This document shows, piece by piece, positions 33,609-41,919 of a stretch of DNA of 64,000 nucleotides; position 1 is the stretch's first letter; the number at the start of each line of letters is the position of its first letter. This DNA comes from Rhabdothermincola_A sp041688815 (GTDB taxonomy: Bacteria; Actinomycetota; Acidimicrobiia; Acidimicrobiales; Acidimicrobilacustridaceae). The stretch lies in the NCBI GenBank assembly GCA_041688815.1, contig JBDNHK010000023.1, forward strand, positions 1 through 64,000. Direction: 5' to 3'. The position numbers were made by a program, and so were the translations under genes. The notes beneath the pieces are model-generated. The model saw nothing but the letters and a program-made list of their open reading frames with translations. It had not been told where the DNA came from and searched no databases.

Positions 33609-35477
33609 TCAGACCGACGCCGGGGCGCCTTCGGGGTGGTCGGCCGCCATGAGCGACACCGCCGAGGCCACGATGCCGGCGGTGTCGAGGCCGAGGTCGG
33701 CGAGGATGGCGTCGGGTTTGGCGTGGGGGAGGTACTGCGACGGGATGCCGAGCACCCTCACCCGGGGCTCGTGGCGGCCGACGGTGAGCTCGGCCAGACA
33801 GTCGGTGATCGTCATGCCGACACCTCCCTGGCGCAGGCCGTCCTCGCAGGTGACCACGTAGGGGTGGCGGCCGGCGTCGTCGAGCATGGCCGGGTCGAGT
33901 GGCTTCACGACCCGGGCGTCCCACAGGGTCACCGAGACGCCGTCGGCCTCGAGCCGGTCGGCGGCGGCCTCGGCGGCATCGAGCATCTTGCCGACGCCGA
34001 TGATGCAGAGGTCGTTGCCGCGACGAAGCTGTCGGGCCTTCAACCCTGAGCCGACCTCACCGGGTGCCACCTGGCGGGCGGCGGTCTTGGCCCAGCGGAT
34101 GGCCACCGGTCCGTCGGTGATGTCGAGCGCGTCGTGCAGCATCTGCCCGAGTTCCTGGTACGACGACGGAGCGAACACGGTCATGCCGGGCACCTTGGTG
34201 AGCAGGACCATGTCGAGGATGCCGTGGTGGGAAGGGCCGTCGTCGCCGGTCACCCCGGCGCGGTCGATACAGAAGATGACGGGCTGGCGATGCAGGCCCA
34301 CGTCGAGGTTGACCTGGTCGATGGCCCGGGTGAGGAAGGTCGAGTACAGGGCGACGACGGGGCGTAGACCACCCATGGCCATGCCGGCCGCGGCGGTGAC
34401 GGCGTGCTGCTCGGCGATGCCGACGTCGATCATGCGGTCCGGGAACCGTTCGCCGAAGGGCAGCAGGCCGGTGGAGTCGGGCATCGCCGCGGTGATGGCC
34501 ACGATCTCGGGGTGCACCTCGGCCTCGGCGATGAGGGCTTCGGTGAAGGCGGCGGTGTAGCTGCCCGGCTTGGGTTGGCCGATGTCGTGCATGCGCTTGA
34601 TCGGGTCGTTCTCGGCCGGCCCGTAGCCGCGGCCCTTCTGCGTGAGCACGTGCAGCACCTGCGGGCCGCTCATGTGGCAGGCGTTGCGCAGGGCCTCCTC
34701 GAGGGTGCGGATGTCGTGGCCGTCGAAGGGACCGGCGTAGCGGACGCCCAGGGCCTCGAAGAACGCGGTGGGCTCCCACAGCTCGCGGATGGCGGCCTTG
34801 GTGGCCTCCATGCCCCGCTCGGCCAACCCGCCGACCACCGGCATCTCGGCCAGCGTCTTCTCGAGTTTGGCCTGGCGGCGCATGTACACCGGGTTGTTGC
34901 GGATCTTCACCAGGCTCTCGCCCAGCTTGGAGATGGTGGGGGCGTAGGAGCGGCCGTTGTCGTTGAGGATGATGATGCAGTCCCGACCCGAGTGGCCGAG
35001 GTTGTTCAGGCCTTCGAAGGCCATGCCGCCGGTCATGGACCCGTCGCCGATGACGGCCACGACGCGTCGCCCGGAACCCTGCGGCGAGGCCTCGGCCGTG
35101 GCCAGGCCGTAGGCGTAGGAGAGCACGGTGGAGGCGTGGCTGTTCTCGATCCAGTCGTGCTCGCTCTCGGCCCGGCTGGGGTAGCCCGACATCCCCCCGG
35201 CGCGCCGGAGCGTGGTGAAGTCCTGGGCCCGGCCCGTGACGATCTTGTGGGGATAGGCCTGGTGCCCGGTGTCCCAGAGGATGATGTCTTCGGGCGAGTC
35301 GAACACCCGGTGAATGGCCAGGGTGAGTTCGACGACCCCGAGGTTCGAACCCAGGTGACCGCCATTGGCCGTCACCGCGTCGATGATGAGCTGGCGCATC
35401 TCTTCGGCGAGGACGTCGAGTTCCGCGTAGGAGAGGACTCGGAGGTCGGCGGGCGACGAGATGGTCTCGAGGATCAT
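33609..35477 (-). CDS. dxs: 1-deoxy-D-xylulose-5-phosphate synthase
   Basis: 622 residues; condenses pyruvate and glyceraldehyde-3-phosphate with thiamine diphosphate, the first step of the MEP isoprenoid pathway. N-terminal HLGSNLGVVELTLAIHRVFD and DTGHQAYPHKIVTGR; TPP motif VIGDGSMTGGMAFEGLNNLG to ILNDNGRSYAPT; transketolase-like second domain with DVGIAEQHAVTAAAGMAMGG and DRAGVTGDDGPSHHG. Full length. The ATG at 35477 overlaps the stop of an upstream 56-residue gene (TCATGA context, 4-nt overlap), so it is expressed as the last gene of a three-gene leftward operon. Confidence 0.96.
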   Translation of the reverse strand: MILETISSPADLRVLSYAELDVLAEEMRQLIIDAVTANGGHLGSNLGVVELTLAIHRVFDSPEDIILWDTGHQAYPHKIVTGRAQDFTTLRRAGGMSGYPSRAESEHDWIENSHASTVLSYAYGLATAEASPQGSGRRVVAVIGDGSMTGGMAFEGLNNLGHSGRDCIIILNDNGRSYAPTISKLGESLVKIRNNPVYMRRQAKLEKTLAEMPVVGGLAERGMEATKAAIRELWEPTAFFEALGVRYAGPFDGHDIRTLEEALRNACHMSGPQVLHVLTQKGRGYGPAENDPIKRMHDIGQPKPGSYTAAFTEALIAEAEVHPEIVAITAAMPDSTGLLPFGERFPDRMIDVGIAEQHAVTAAAGMAMGGLRPVVALYSTFLTRAIDQVNLDVGLHRQPVIFCIDRAGVTGDDGPSHHGILDMVLLTKVPGMTVFAPSSYQELGQMLHDALDITDGPVAIRWAKTAARQVAPGEVGSGLKARQLRRGNDLCIIGVGKMLDAAEAAADRLEADGVSVTLWDARVVKPLDPAMLDDAGRHPYVVTCEDGLRQGGVGMTITDCLAELTVGRHEPRVRVLGIPSQYLPHAKPDAILADLGLDTAGIVASAVSLMAADHPEGAPASV

Positions 35478-35644
35478 GAAGAGGTATTTTCCTTGGCGGC
35501 CGGGGAGCCGGCGAGGGCAGGGGTGCGAGCCGGGGGCTTCTTGTTCGCGGCGGTGCCGCAACGAGCGTCAAACGTATCCTCAACCTCGTTCCGTTTCACC
35601 ATCACGGTCTGGATGACGACGGGGTCCGAGAGGTCGATCGTCAC
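35474..35644 (-). CDS. 56-residue hypothetical protein coupled to dxs
   Basis: A short frame starts with GTG at 35644, overlapping the flippase-like gene's TGA by 4 nt (GTGA), and stops with TGA at 35474-35476, overlapping the dxs ATG by 4 nt (ATGA). It reads VTIDLSDPVVIQTVMVKRNE, then a mid-part with DTFDARCGTAANKK, then a Pro/Ala/Ser-rich basic tail ending KENTSS. Codons in the first third favour G/C at position three. Double 4-nt overlap is hard to explain by chance. No hydrophobic segment, no known domain that I recognise; a single Cys lies near residue 30. Confidence 0.6.
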   Translation of the reverse strand: MTIDLSDPVVIQTVMVKRNEVEDTFDARCGTAANKKPPARTPALAGSPAAKENTSS

Positions 35645-36777
35645 CGGGACGCGAGGCGTTGGCGATGCCCGACGGCGAAGGACGGCACGCCGAGCAGACT
35701 GACGGCCACGTTGACGAAGTAGAGGACGAGCCCGAGGGCCACCGCCTGCTCGGCCGGCACCCCGAGCGGCGTCAGGAAGACCACGAAGGCGGCTTCGCGG
35801 ATGCCGAGCCCGGCGATGCCGATGGGAAGCACCTGGGCGATGAGCACCGCGGGGAAGAAGGCGAGGAGCGGGGTGAGGCCCATGTCGGCGATCCCGAGGG
35901 CCTCGGCCACCATGAGCGCCGCCACGCACAGCACGAGTTGGTAGACCATGCCCACGGCGATAACCCAGGCCGCGGCCAACGGATGGTGACGGAGGCGTTC
36001 GACGCCGAGGTGGACGGCTCCGACGAACCGGCGCCAGCCCGGCGCGGTGGTGAAACGACCACCGAAACGTCGGGTGTCGGCGAGGATCAGGATGCCCATG
36101 AGCCCGGCCAGGGTGCCGGCGGCCACGGCCAACGCCAGCAGCGTGGTCGGGCCGAGATCTCGGAGCCCGGGGTTTATCAGCAGGCCGAGGAAGGTGATCA
36201 GGGGCAGCACCAGCCATCCGCTGAGGCGTTCGAGTACCACCGAAGCGAACGTGTCGGCCGGCTCGCCGTTGTCCTTGCTCAGGCGCGAGACCCGCAGGAC
36301 GTCACCGCCGACGGTGGTCGGCAGCACGTTGGAGACGAACTGGCCGGCGAAGGTGAGCGGGACCAGGCGCCGGAGGCCCGTGGGCATGTCGAGGGCCTGG
36401 AGGACCTTCTGCCACCGCAGCGCGGACAGGACCAGAGCGATCACTGTGAGCACTGCGGCGCCGGTGAGCAGGAGCCCACTCCGAGATGACCATTCGGGGA
36501 TTATCGTTCCCCACTCGAACGGGGGCATGCGCCAATAGAGGACGCCCAGCATCGCCAGGCTGGCCCCGACGCGCAGGCCCAGAACGGTCCGACGCCGGGC
36601 TGGCGTGCGAGCCGGTGCCGTCGGATCGGGCAGGACGCCTTCGGACTCGGCGGTGAGGATCTGGGCCACGCCACATTCCGAGAGGTCGGCGCACTCGCGG
36701 CCGTGCGGGGCCGCATCACCGTCGGGCGACGGGGCGACGGGGGCCCCGGTCCCTGGTGAAGACGGATGCGGCCCCAT
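35641..36777 (-). CDS. Flippase-like/LPG-synthase transmembrane family protein (UPF0104)
   Basis: Up to 378 residues. After a ~65-residue polar N-terminus there are about 7-8 membrane helices in the AglD/MprF flippase-domain pattern: ALRWQKVLQALDMP, then FAGQFVSNVLPTTVGGDVLR, then VLERLSGWLVLPLITFLGLL and the re-entrant AQVLPIGIAGLGIREAAFVV. The N-x-x-L-P-T-x-x-G-G-D motif is diagnostic. Probable role: moving a lipid-linked intermediate across the membrane. The ATG at 36777 lies only 12 nt from the divergent start at 36789, so a downstream GTG near 36672 may be the true start. Overlaps the 56-residue gene by 4 nt. Confidence 0.82.
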   Translation of the reverse strand: MGPHPSSPGTGAPVAPSPDGDAAPHGRECADLSECGVAQILTAESEGVLPDPTAPARTPARRRTVLGLRVGASLAMLGVLYWRMPPFEWGTIIPEWSSRSGLLLTGAAVLTVIALVLSALRWQKVLQALDMPTGLRRLVPLTFAGQFVSNVLPTTVGGDVLRVSRLSKDNGEPADTFASVVLERLSGWLVLPLITFLGLLINPGLRDLGPTTLLALAVAAGTLAGLMGILILADTRRFGGRFTTAPGWRRFVGAVHLGVERLRHHPLAAAWVIAVGMVYQLVLCVAALMVAEALGIADMGLTPLLAFFPAVLIAQVLPIGIAGLGIREAAFVVFLTPLGVPAEQAVALGLVLYFVNVAVSLLGVPSFAVGHRQRLASR

Positions 36778-36788
36778 GAGGAGAGTCT

Positions 36789-37193
36789 ATGAACTCGGCC
36801 GGCGATGCGCTTCTCGGCGGTGCGACCGCGGACGATGGCGCCACCCCTCCCGGTACCATCGATCTCGACCGACTGGTCGCCCAGCTGCCGACCGAGGAGC
36901 AGGCGCGGGCCCGCAACGGTTTGGCCGGGCTCACCGTTGGCGAGATCCCGTTCGTGGTCTGGATCGACGGCGGGGGCCTCGTGCGACGGGTGCAGCTGCG
37001 ACTCGACGACGTCACGTTGGGCCCCGACGCCGGTGGAACGGGTCGCGGCACCGTCGTGGTGACTGCCGACCTGCTCGATCCGAATCAGCCGATCACCATC
37101 GACGTGCCCTCGGCCGGAGAGGTCACGCCCGTCGACTCGTTGCGCGGCGGCGGGCTCGGGGACTCCCCGATGCTGCCGAGGCTCGGGAACTGA
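36789..37193 (+). CDS. LppX/LprG-like lipoprotein fragment without signal peptide
   Basis: 134 residues. From about residue 40, ARNGLAGLTVGEIPFVVWID then GGGLVRRVQLRLDDVTLGPD and TVVVTADLLDPNQPITIDVP read like the C-terminal half of LppX_LprAFG-type lipoproteins, where W-x-D-x-x-G-L-V-R-R is typical. Such proteins are normally ~230-290 residues with a lipobox; here there is neither signal peptide nor N-terminal half. AGGAGA precedes the ATG by about 6 nt, so translation is possible. Either a truncated gene or a start created by deletion. Third-position GC is high, supporting real coding origin. Confidence 0.55.
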   Translation: MNSAGDALLGGATADDGATPPGTIDLDRLVAQLPTEEQARARNGLAGLTVGEIPFVVWIDGGGLVRRVQLRLDDVTLGPDAGGTGRGTVVVTADLLDPNQPITIDVPSAGEVTPVDSLRGGGLGDSPMLPRLGN

Positions 37194-37259
37194 TCTTCTC
37201 GTCGCATCGGGGGCCTGGGAGCGAGGGTCCAGCGGGTGGGCCAGGTGCTTCCACCCCGC

Positions 37260-37637
37260 TCAGAGGCACTTGTCGACGAACCGCTGCGCGTCGACGATGA
37301 CGCGCGTCACGCGGCCGACGGCCACGAGCCCTCGGTCGTCGCCGACCGACACGGTGAACGACACCCGGCGACCGTTCACCTTCTCGACCGTGGCCTCGGC
37401 GGTCACCTCGTGGCCGACCGCCGACGGGGCCAGATGATCGATCTGGACCTTCATGCTCACGGTGGTCTCGCCCGGCTTGAGTTCGCCGGCCACGGCTTCG
37501 ACCGCCGCTTCCTCGCAGAGGGCGATGAGACGGGGGGTGGCCAGCACCGGCACCTCGCCGGAACGCAACGCGATGGCGGTGTCGCGGTCGGTCACGATCA
37601 GTTCGACACGGGCGCACTGGCCGACTTCTACGGGCAT
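37260..37637 (-). CDS. Hotdog-fold thioesterase (FlK-like)
   Basis: 125 residues from the ATG at 37635-37637 (MPVEVGQCARVELIVTDRDT). The hotdog pattern is clear: VPVLATPRLIALCEEAAVEA (helix with a central Glu), GELKPGETTVSMKVQIDHLA, VGHEVTAEATVEKVNGRRVS and FTVSVGDDRGLVAVGRVTRV. This matches the fluoroacetyl-CoA-thioesterase-like family, which includes many generic acyl-CoA thioesterases; substrate is not predictable. The frame stays open to 37763 but that extension is Pro/Arg-rich and would run into the tldD promoter region. Divergent from tldD. Confidence 0.86.
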   Translation of the reverse strand: MPVEVGQCARVELIVTDRDTAIALRSGEVPVLATPRLIALCEEAAVEAVAGELKPGETTVSMKVQIDHLAPSAVGHEVTAEATVEKVNGRRVSFTVSVGDDRGLVAVGRVTRVIVDAQRFVDKCL

Positions 37638-37789
37638 CGGCGGTACGCTACGTCGCTCACCCCCCTCGGGCCAGCCGCGGGCCCGACCGTCACGCCCGAC
37701 CGTCTTCGCCGACAGAGGGTCCGTGGCCATCGCAGTAGTCCTTTCGTGCTCCGGATGGGGCACGAGACCCGACCCAGGAGGATCGTTCC

Positions 37790-39181
37790 GTGATCGACGA
37801 GGTCGTCATCGACCGGGTACTCGCCACCGCCCTGCGCACGGGTGGTGACTTCGCCGAGGTCTTCGCCGAGGACAAGCGCTCGTCGTCGGCCCTGTTCGAC
37901 GACGAGAAGGTGGAGGAGCTCACCTCCGGTCGGGATCGTGGAGCCGGCATCCGGGTGGTGGTGGGCGACACCACCGGGTTCGCTCACACCGCCGATCTCA
38001 CCGAGGCCGGTCTGATCGCCGCGGCCGACGCCGCGGCCGCGGCGGCTCGCGGTGGTGGCGGAGGTACCCAGGTCGTGGCCCTCACCCGGCGCACGGCCGA
38101 CCGGGGCTATGCCATCGAGACCTATCCCGAGGACGTCGCCAAGGCTCGCAAGGTCGAGCTGCTCACCCGCGCCGACGAGGTCGCCCGCGCCACCGATGGG
38201 GCCATCACCCAGGTCTCGGTGAGCTACGGCGACAGTCGCCGACGCATCCTCGTGGCCAACTCCGACGGCGTCCTCGCCGCCGACGACACCGTGCGTACCT
38301 TCTTCGCGGTGAGCTGCGTCGCCACCGGCGACACCGGCATGCAGACGGGCAGGGAGAGCATCGGCCACACCGTCGGCTTCGAGCTGTTCGACATGTACGA
38401 CATCGAGGAGCTCGCGTCGCGGGCCGCCGATCGGGCCCTGGTGAAGCTCCAGGCCCGACCTGCCCCCAGCGGGCAGATGCCCGTGGTCATCGCCAGCGGC
38501 GGCGGCGGCGTGCTGTTCCACGAGGCCTGCGGCCACGGCCTCGAAGCTGATCTCGTCGCCAAGGGGGCGTCGGTGTTCAAGGGGCGCGTGGGCGAACGGG
38601 TCGCCAGTCCCGGCGTCACCGTCGTCGACGACGGCACGATGCAACGCGAGTGGGGCAACCTCGCCATCGATGACGAGGGGAACCCCGCCCAGCGCAACGT
38701 CCTCATCGAGGACGGCTACCTCAGCGACTACATGTGGGATCTGCTGCGGGCCCGCAAGGAGGGCCGGGCCAGTTCCGGCAACGGCCGGCGTCAGAGCTAT
38801 CAACACCTCCCGATGGTGCGCATGACCAACACCTACCTGTTGGCCGGCCACGACGATCCCGATGCCATCGTGGCGTCCACCGACAAGGGCGTGCTGGTGA
38901 AGCACCTCGGGGGTGGGCAGGTCAACACCGCCACCGGCGACTTCGTGTTCGGCATGACCGAGGCCTACCTGATCGAGGGTGGCAAGATCACCGAACCGCT
39001 CCGTGAGGGCAACCTCATCGGCAATGGCCCCGAGGTGCTGCAACGCATCGACGCTCTCGGCAACGACTTCGCCATGGGCCCTCCGGGTACCTGCGGCAAG
39101 GACGGCCAGGGTGTGCCGGTGGGTGACGGCGTGCCCACCCTCCGGGTGTCGAGTCTCACCATCGGCGGCACCGCCGCGTGA
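37790..39181 (+). CDS. tldD: TldD metalloprotease subunit
   Basis: 463 residues, full length. The zinc-binding protease motif is VLFHEACGHGLEADLVAKG (H-E-x-x-x-H-type site, about residues 243-251), followed by the family blocks GRVGERVASPGVTVVDDGTM and GRASSGNGRRQSY. TldD acts with TldE/PmbA to digest unfolded peptides; it is also recruited to mature ribosomal peptides such as microcin B17. The start is a GTG at 37790 after a GGAGG-like site (CCCAGGAGGATC, about 10 nt upstream). Overlaps the next gene by 4 nt. Confidence 0.93.
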   Translation: MIDEVVIDRVLATALRTGGDFAEVFAEDKRSSSALFDDEKVEELTSGRDRGAGIRVVVGDTTGFAHTADLTEAGLIAAADAAAAAARGGGGGTQVVALTRRTADRGYAIETYPEDVAKARKVELLTRADEVARATDGAITQVSVSYGDSRRRILVANSDGVLAADDTVRTFFAVSCVATGDTGMQTGRESIGHTVGFELFDMYDIEELASRAADRALVKLQARPAPSGQMPVVIASGGGGVLFHEACGHGLEADLVAKGASVFKGRVGERVASPGVTVVDDGTMQREWGNLAIDDEGNPAQRNVLIEDGYLSDYMWDLLRARKEGRASSGNGRRQSYQHLPMVRMTNTYLLAGHDDPDAIVASTDKGVLVKHLGGGQVNTATGDFVFGMTEAYLIEGGKITEPLREGNLIGNGPEVLQRIDALGNDFAMGPPGTCGKDGQGVPVGDGVPTLRVSSLTIGGTAA

Positions 39182-40518
39182 GCGACCTGCTCGACATCGC
39201 CGATCGGATCGTCGCCCTGGCCGCCGACGGCGAACAGGTCGAGGCTGTGGTCGTCCGGGGCCTCGATACCGAGATCAAGGTGTACGAGGCCGAGGTGGAG
39301 TCGTTGTCGTCGGCGCAGTCCCAGGGCGTCGGCGTGCGGGTCGTGGTGGGGGGACGCCAAGGGTTCGCCTACGCCGGCACCCTCGACGCCGAGGTGATCG
39401 GCGAGACCCTCGCCGAGGCCCGCGACAACGCCCGCTTTGCCACGATCGACGAGTGGGCCGGCCTGGCCGAGGCCGACGGGGTCGCCGTCGCCGACCTCCG
39501 CCTCTACCGCAACGCGCTGGCCGACAGCTCGACCGACGCCAAGGTCGCGCTCGCCGTCGAGCTCGAGCGGGCAGTGCGCGCCGCCGATCAGCGCATCTCG
39601 GGAATCGAGTCGGCCGAGTACGTCGACTCACTTTCCGAGGCTGCCATCGCCACCACGACGGGCATTCGCAGCGTCGGCCGCGAGACCAGTTGCTACGTGG
39701 CCACCTACGCCATGGCCAGCGAGGGCTCCGACACCCAGACGGGTTTCGGCTTCTCGGTCGGTCGCGAGTTGGCCGAACTCGATGTGGCCCGAGCCGCGGC
39801 CGACGCCGCCGACCGGGCCACCCGCCTGCTCGGCGCGCAGAAGCCGCCGAGCGAACGGGTGACCGTGGTGCTCGACCCCTGGGTCACCGCCCAGTTCCTC
39901 GGCCTTCTCGGCTACACCTTGAGCGGTGAGGCCGTGCTGAAGGGACGTTCGCTGTTCGCCGACCGCCTCGGTGAGCAGGTGGCGTCACCGCTCGTCACCC
40001 TGGTCGACGACCCCACCGACCCACGGGCCTTCACCGCCACCGACACCGACGGCGAGGGCCTGGCGGCGCGGCGCAACGTGCTCATCAGCAACGGCCACCT
40101 CGACCGCTTCGTGCACAACGCCTACACAGCCCGTCGCGCCGGTACGGCGAGCACGGGCAACGCGGTGCGGGGCTACTCCTCCACCCCGGGGGTGGGGTGC
40201 ATGGCCGTCTCGATGCGCCCGGGAACCGCCACGCAGGCCGAGCTCGTGGCCTCGGTCGGCGACGGCGTGCTGGTGCAGGACGTCTCGGGGCTCCACTCCG
40301 GCGTCAACCTCGTGTCGGGAGACTTCTCCACCGGCGCCGAGGGCCTGCGGATCCGGGGTGGCGAACTGGCGGAGCCGCTACGCGAGTTCACGATCGCCTC
40401 CACCCTTCAGCGCATGCTCCACGACGTCACCGCCGTGGGTGGCGACCTCCAGTGGCTGCCCATGAACGCATCCGGGGTGAGCCTGGTCATCGCCGACGTC
40501 ACCGTCTCCGGCGCATGA
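39178..40518 (+). CDS. tldE: TldE/PmbA subunit, copy 1
   Basis: 446 residues of the PmbA/TldE branch, which lacks the HEXXXH zinc site and acts as the partner subunit. N-terminal VEAVVVRGLDTEIKVYEAEV and ESLSSAQSQGVGVRVVVGGR, then QGFAYAGTLDAEVIGETLAE; C-terminal ARRNVLISNGHLDRFVHNAY and TASTGNAVRGYSSTPGVG. GTG start inside the tldD stop. Closely similar to the following gene along its whole length, so it is one copy of a tandem duplication. Confidence 0.9.
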   Translation: MSDLLDIADRIVALAADGEQVEAVVVRGLDTEIKVYEAEVESLSSAQSQGVGVRVVVGGRQGFAYAGTLDAEVIGETLAEARDNARFATIDEWAGLAEADGVAVADLRLYRNALADSSTDAKVALAVELERAVRAADQRISGIESAEYVDSLSEAAIATTTGIRSVGRETSCYVATYAMASEGSDTQTGFGFSVGRELAELDVARAAADAADRATRLLGAQKPPSERVTVVLDPWVTAQFLGLLGYTLSGEAVLKGRSLFADRLGEQVASPLVTLVDDPTDPRAFTATDTDGEGLAARRNVLISNGHLDRFVHNAYTARRAGTASTGNAVRGYSSTPGVGCMAVSMRPGTATQAELVASVGDGVLVQDVSGLHSGVNLVSGDFSTGAEGLRIRGGELAEPLREFTIASTLQRMLHDVTAVGGDLQWLPMNASGVSLVIADVTVSGA

Positions 40519-41897
40519 CCGCTCTCCACCCTCGCGTCGATGCCCCGGACGACGAGTGCGCCGACCTTCTGGCCGTGGCCACCGACGTGGCCCGGAGAGC
40601 AGGAACCGACGAGCAGGTCGAAGCCTTCGTGGGTCGATCGTCGTACACGAGTGTGCGGGCCCACGCCGGTGCGATCGAGTCGCTGTCGTCGGCCACCACC
40701 GCCGGAATCGGGATTCGGGTGGTGCGTGACCATCGCCAGGGCTTCGCGTGGGCCGGCAGCCTCGACCCCGATGTCATCGCCGAGACCCTCGCCGACGCTC
40801 GCGACAACGCCCTCTTCGCCGAGCCCGACGACTGGGTCGGCCTGGCCGAGCCCGATGGTGTGGCCCCGGTGCCGTTCGACCCGTTCGACCCGGCCGTCGC
40901 CATCCTCCCCACCGATCGCAAGGTGGAGCTGGCCCTCGACCTCGAGGCTCGGGTCCTTGCTGGCGACTCGCGTATCACCGGTGTGCGGGTGGCATCGTTC
41001 TCGGACTCCAGCCAAAGGGCCGCGGTCGCCACCAGCACCGGCATCACCGGATCGGGCCGGTCGGCCTGGTGCTCGATGGGGGTGATGGCGCTGGCCACCG
41101 ACGGCGCCGAGACCTACACGGGCTCCGGGTCCACCGTCGGGTTCCGTCCCGACGACCTCGACCTCGACGAGGCCGCCGGCGATGCGGTGGTGCGGGCCGT
41201 CCGGCTCTTCGGAGCCCGCCCCGTGCCGTCGCAGCGCCTGGCCGTGGTGCTCGAACCCCGCCTCGCCGCCGCCGTCGTGGGTCTCCTCGGCGGCACCCTC
41301 GCGGGCGACCGGGTACTGAAGGGCCGCTCGCCCTTCGCCGACCGGTTGGGCGACACCATCGCCGTGGCCGGGCTCACGCTCGTCGACGACCCCACCGACC
41401 ACCGTTCTTACGGCGCCGACACGTTCGACGGCGAAGGGCTGGCCTGTCGTCGCAACGTGCTCGTGGCCGACGGCGTCTTGCAGGGCTACCTCTACGACAC
41501 GGCCACCGCGAGGCGGGCGGGCACGGCCAGTACGGGGTCGGCGGTTCGAGGCGTCTCCTCCACGCCGTCGGTGGGCTGTCAGGCCCTGGCCCTGGCCCCC
41601 GGGGCCGGTACGCACGAGGAACTGCTCGCCTCTGTCGACCTCGGTCTCTACGTGCAGTCCATGACCGGTTGGCACTCCGGCGTGAACGCGGTCAGCGGCG
41701 ACGTGTCGGTCGGCGCCGAGGGCCTGATGATCCGCGACGGCCAACTGGCCGAACCGGTGCGTGAGGTCACCGTCGCCTCCACCCTGCAACGGCTGCTGCT
41801 CGGTATCACCGCCATCGGCGCCGACGTCGAGTGGCTGCCGGGCGGAACGGGATGCCCCACGCTGGTCATCGCCGACGTGAGCCTCGGCGGCACCTGA
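40515..41897 (+). CDS. TldE/PmbA subunit, copy 2
   Basis: 460 residues from the ATG at 40515, overlapping copy 1 by 4 nt. Same architecture: ESLSSATTAGIGIRVVRDHR, QGFAWAGSLDPDVIAETLAD, CRRNVLVADGVLQGYLYDTA, TASTGSAVRGVSSTPSVGCQ. Side-by-side blocks with copy 1 are about 50-60 percent identical by eye, and like it there is no zinc motif. Having two TldE-type subunits for one TldD suggests alternative heterodimers or a three-component complex. The frame open from 40197 is spurious. A 22-bp gap separates it from the convergent uppP. Confidence 0.9.
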   Translation: MTALHPRVDAPDDECADLLAVATDVARRAGTDEQVEAFVGRSSYTSVRAHAGAIESLSSATTAGIGIRVVRDHRQGFAWAGSLDPDVIAETLADARDNALFAEPDDWVGLAEPDGVAPVPFDPFDPAVAILPTDRKVELALDLEARVLAGDSRITGVRVASFSDSSQRAAVATSTGITGSGRSAWCSMGVMALATDGAETYTGSGSTVGFRPDDLDLDEAAGDAVVRAVRLFGARPVPSQRLAVVLEPRLAAAVVGLLGGTLAGDRVLKGRSPFADRLGDTIAVAGLTLVDDPTDHRSYGADTFDGEGLACRRNVLVADGVLQGYLYDTATARRAGTASTGSAVRGVSSTPSVGCQALALAPGAGTHEELLASVDLGLYVQSMTGWHSGVNAVSGDVSVGAEGLMIRDGQLAEPVREVTVASTLQRLLLGITAIGADVEWLPGGTGCPTLVIADVSLGGT

Positions 41898-41919
41898 GCG
41901 CTCGGCGCCCCGGCGGCGC

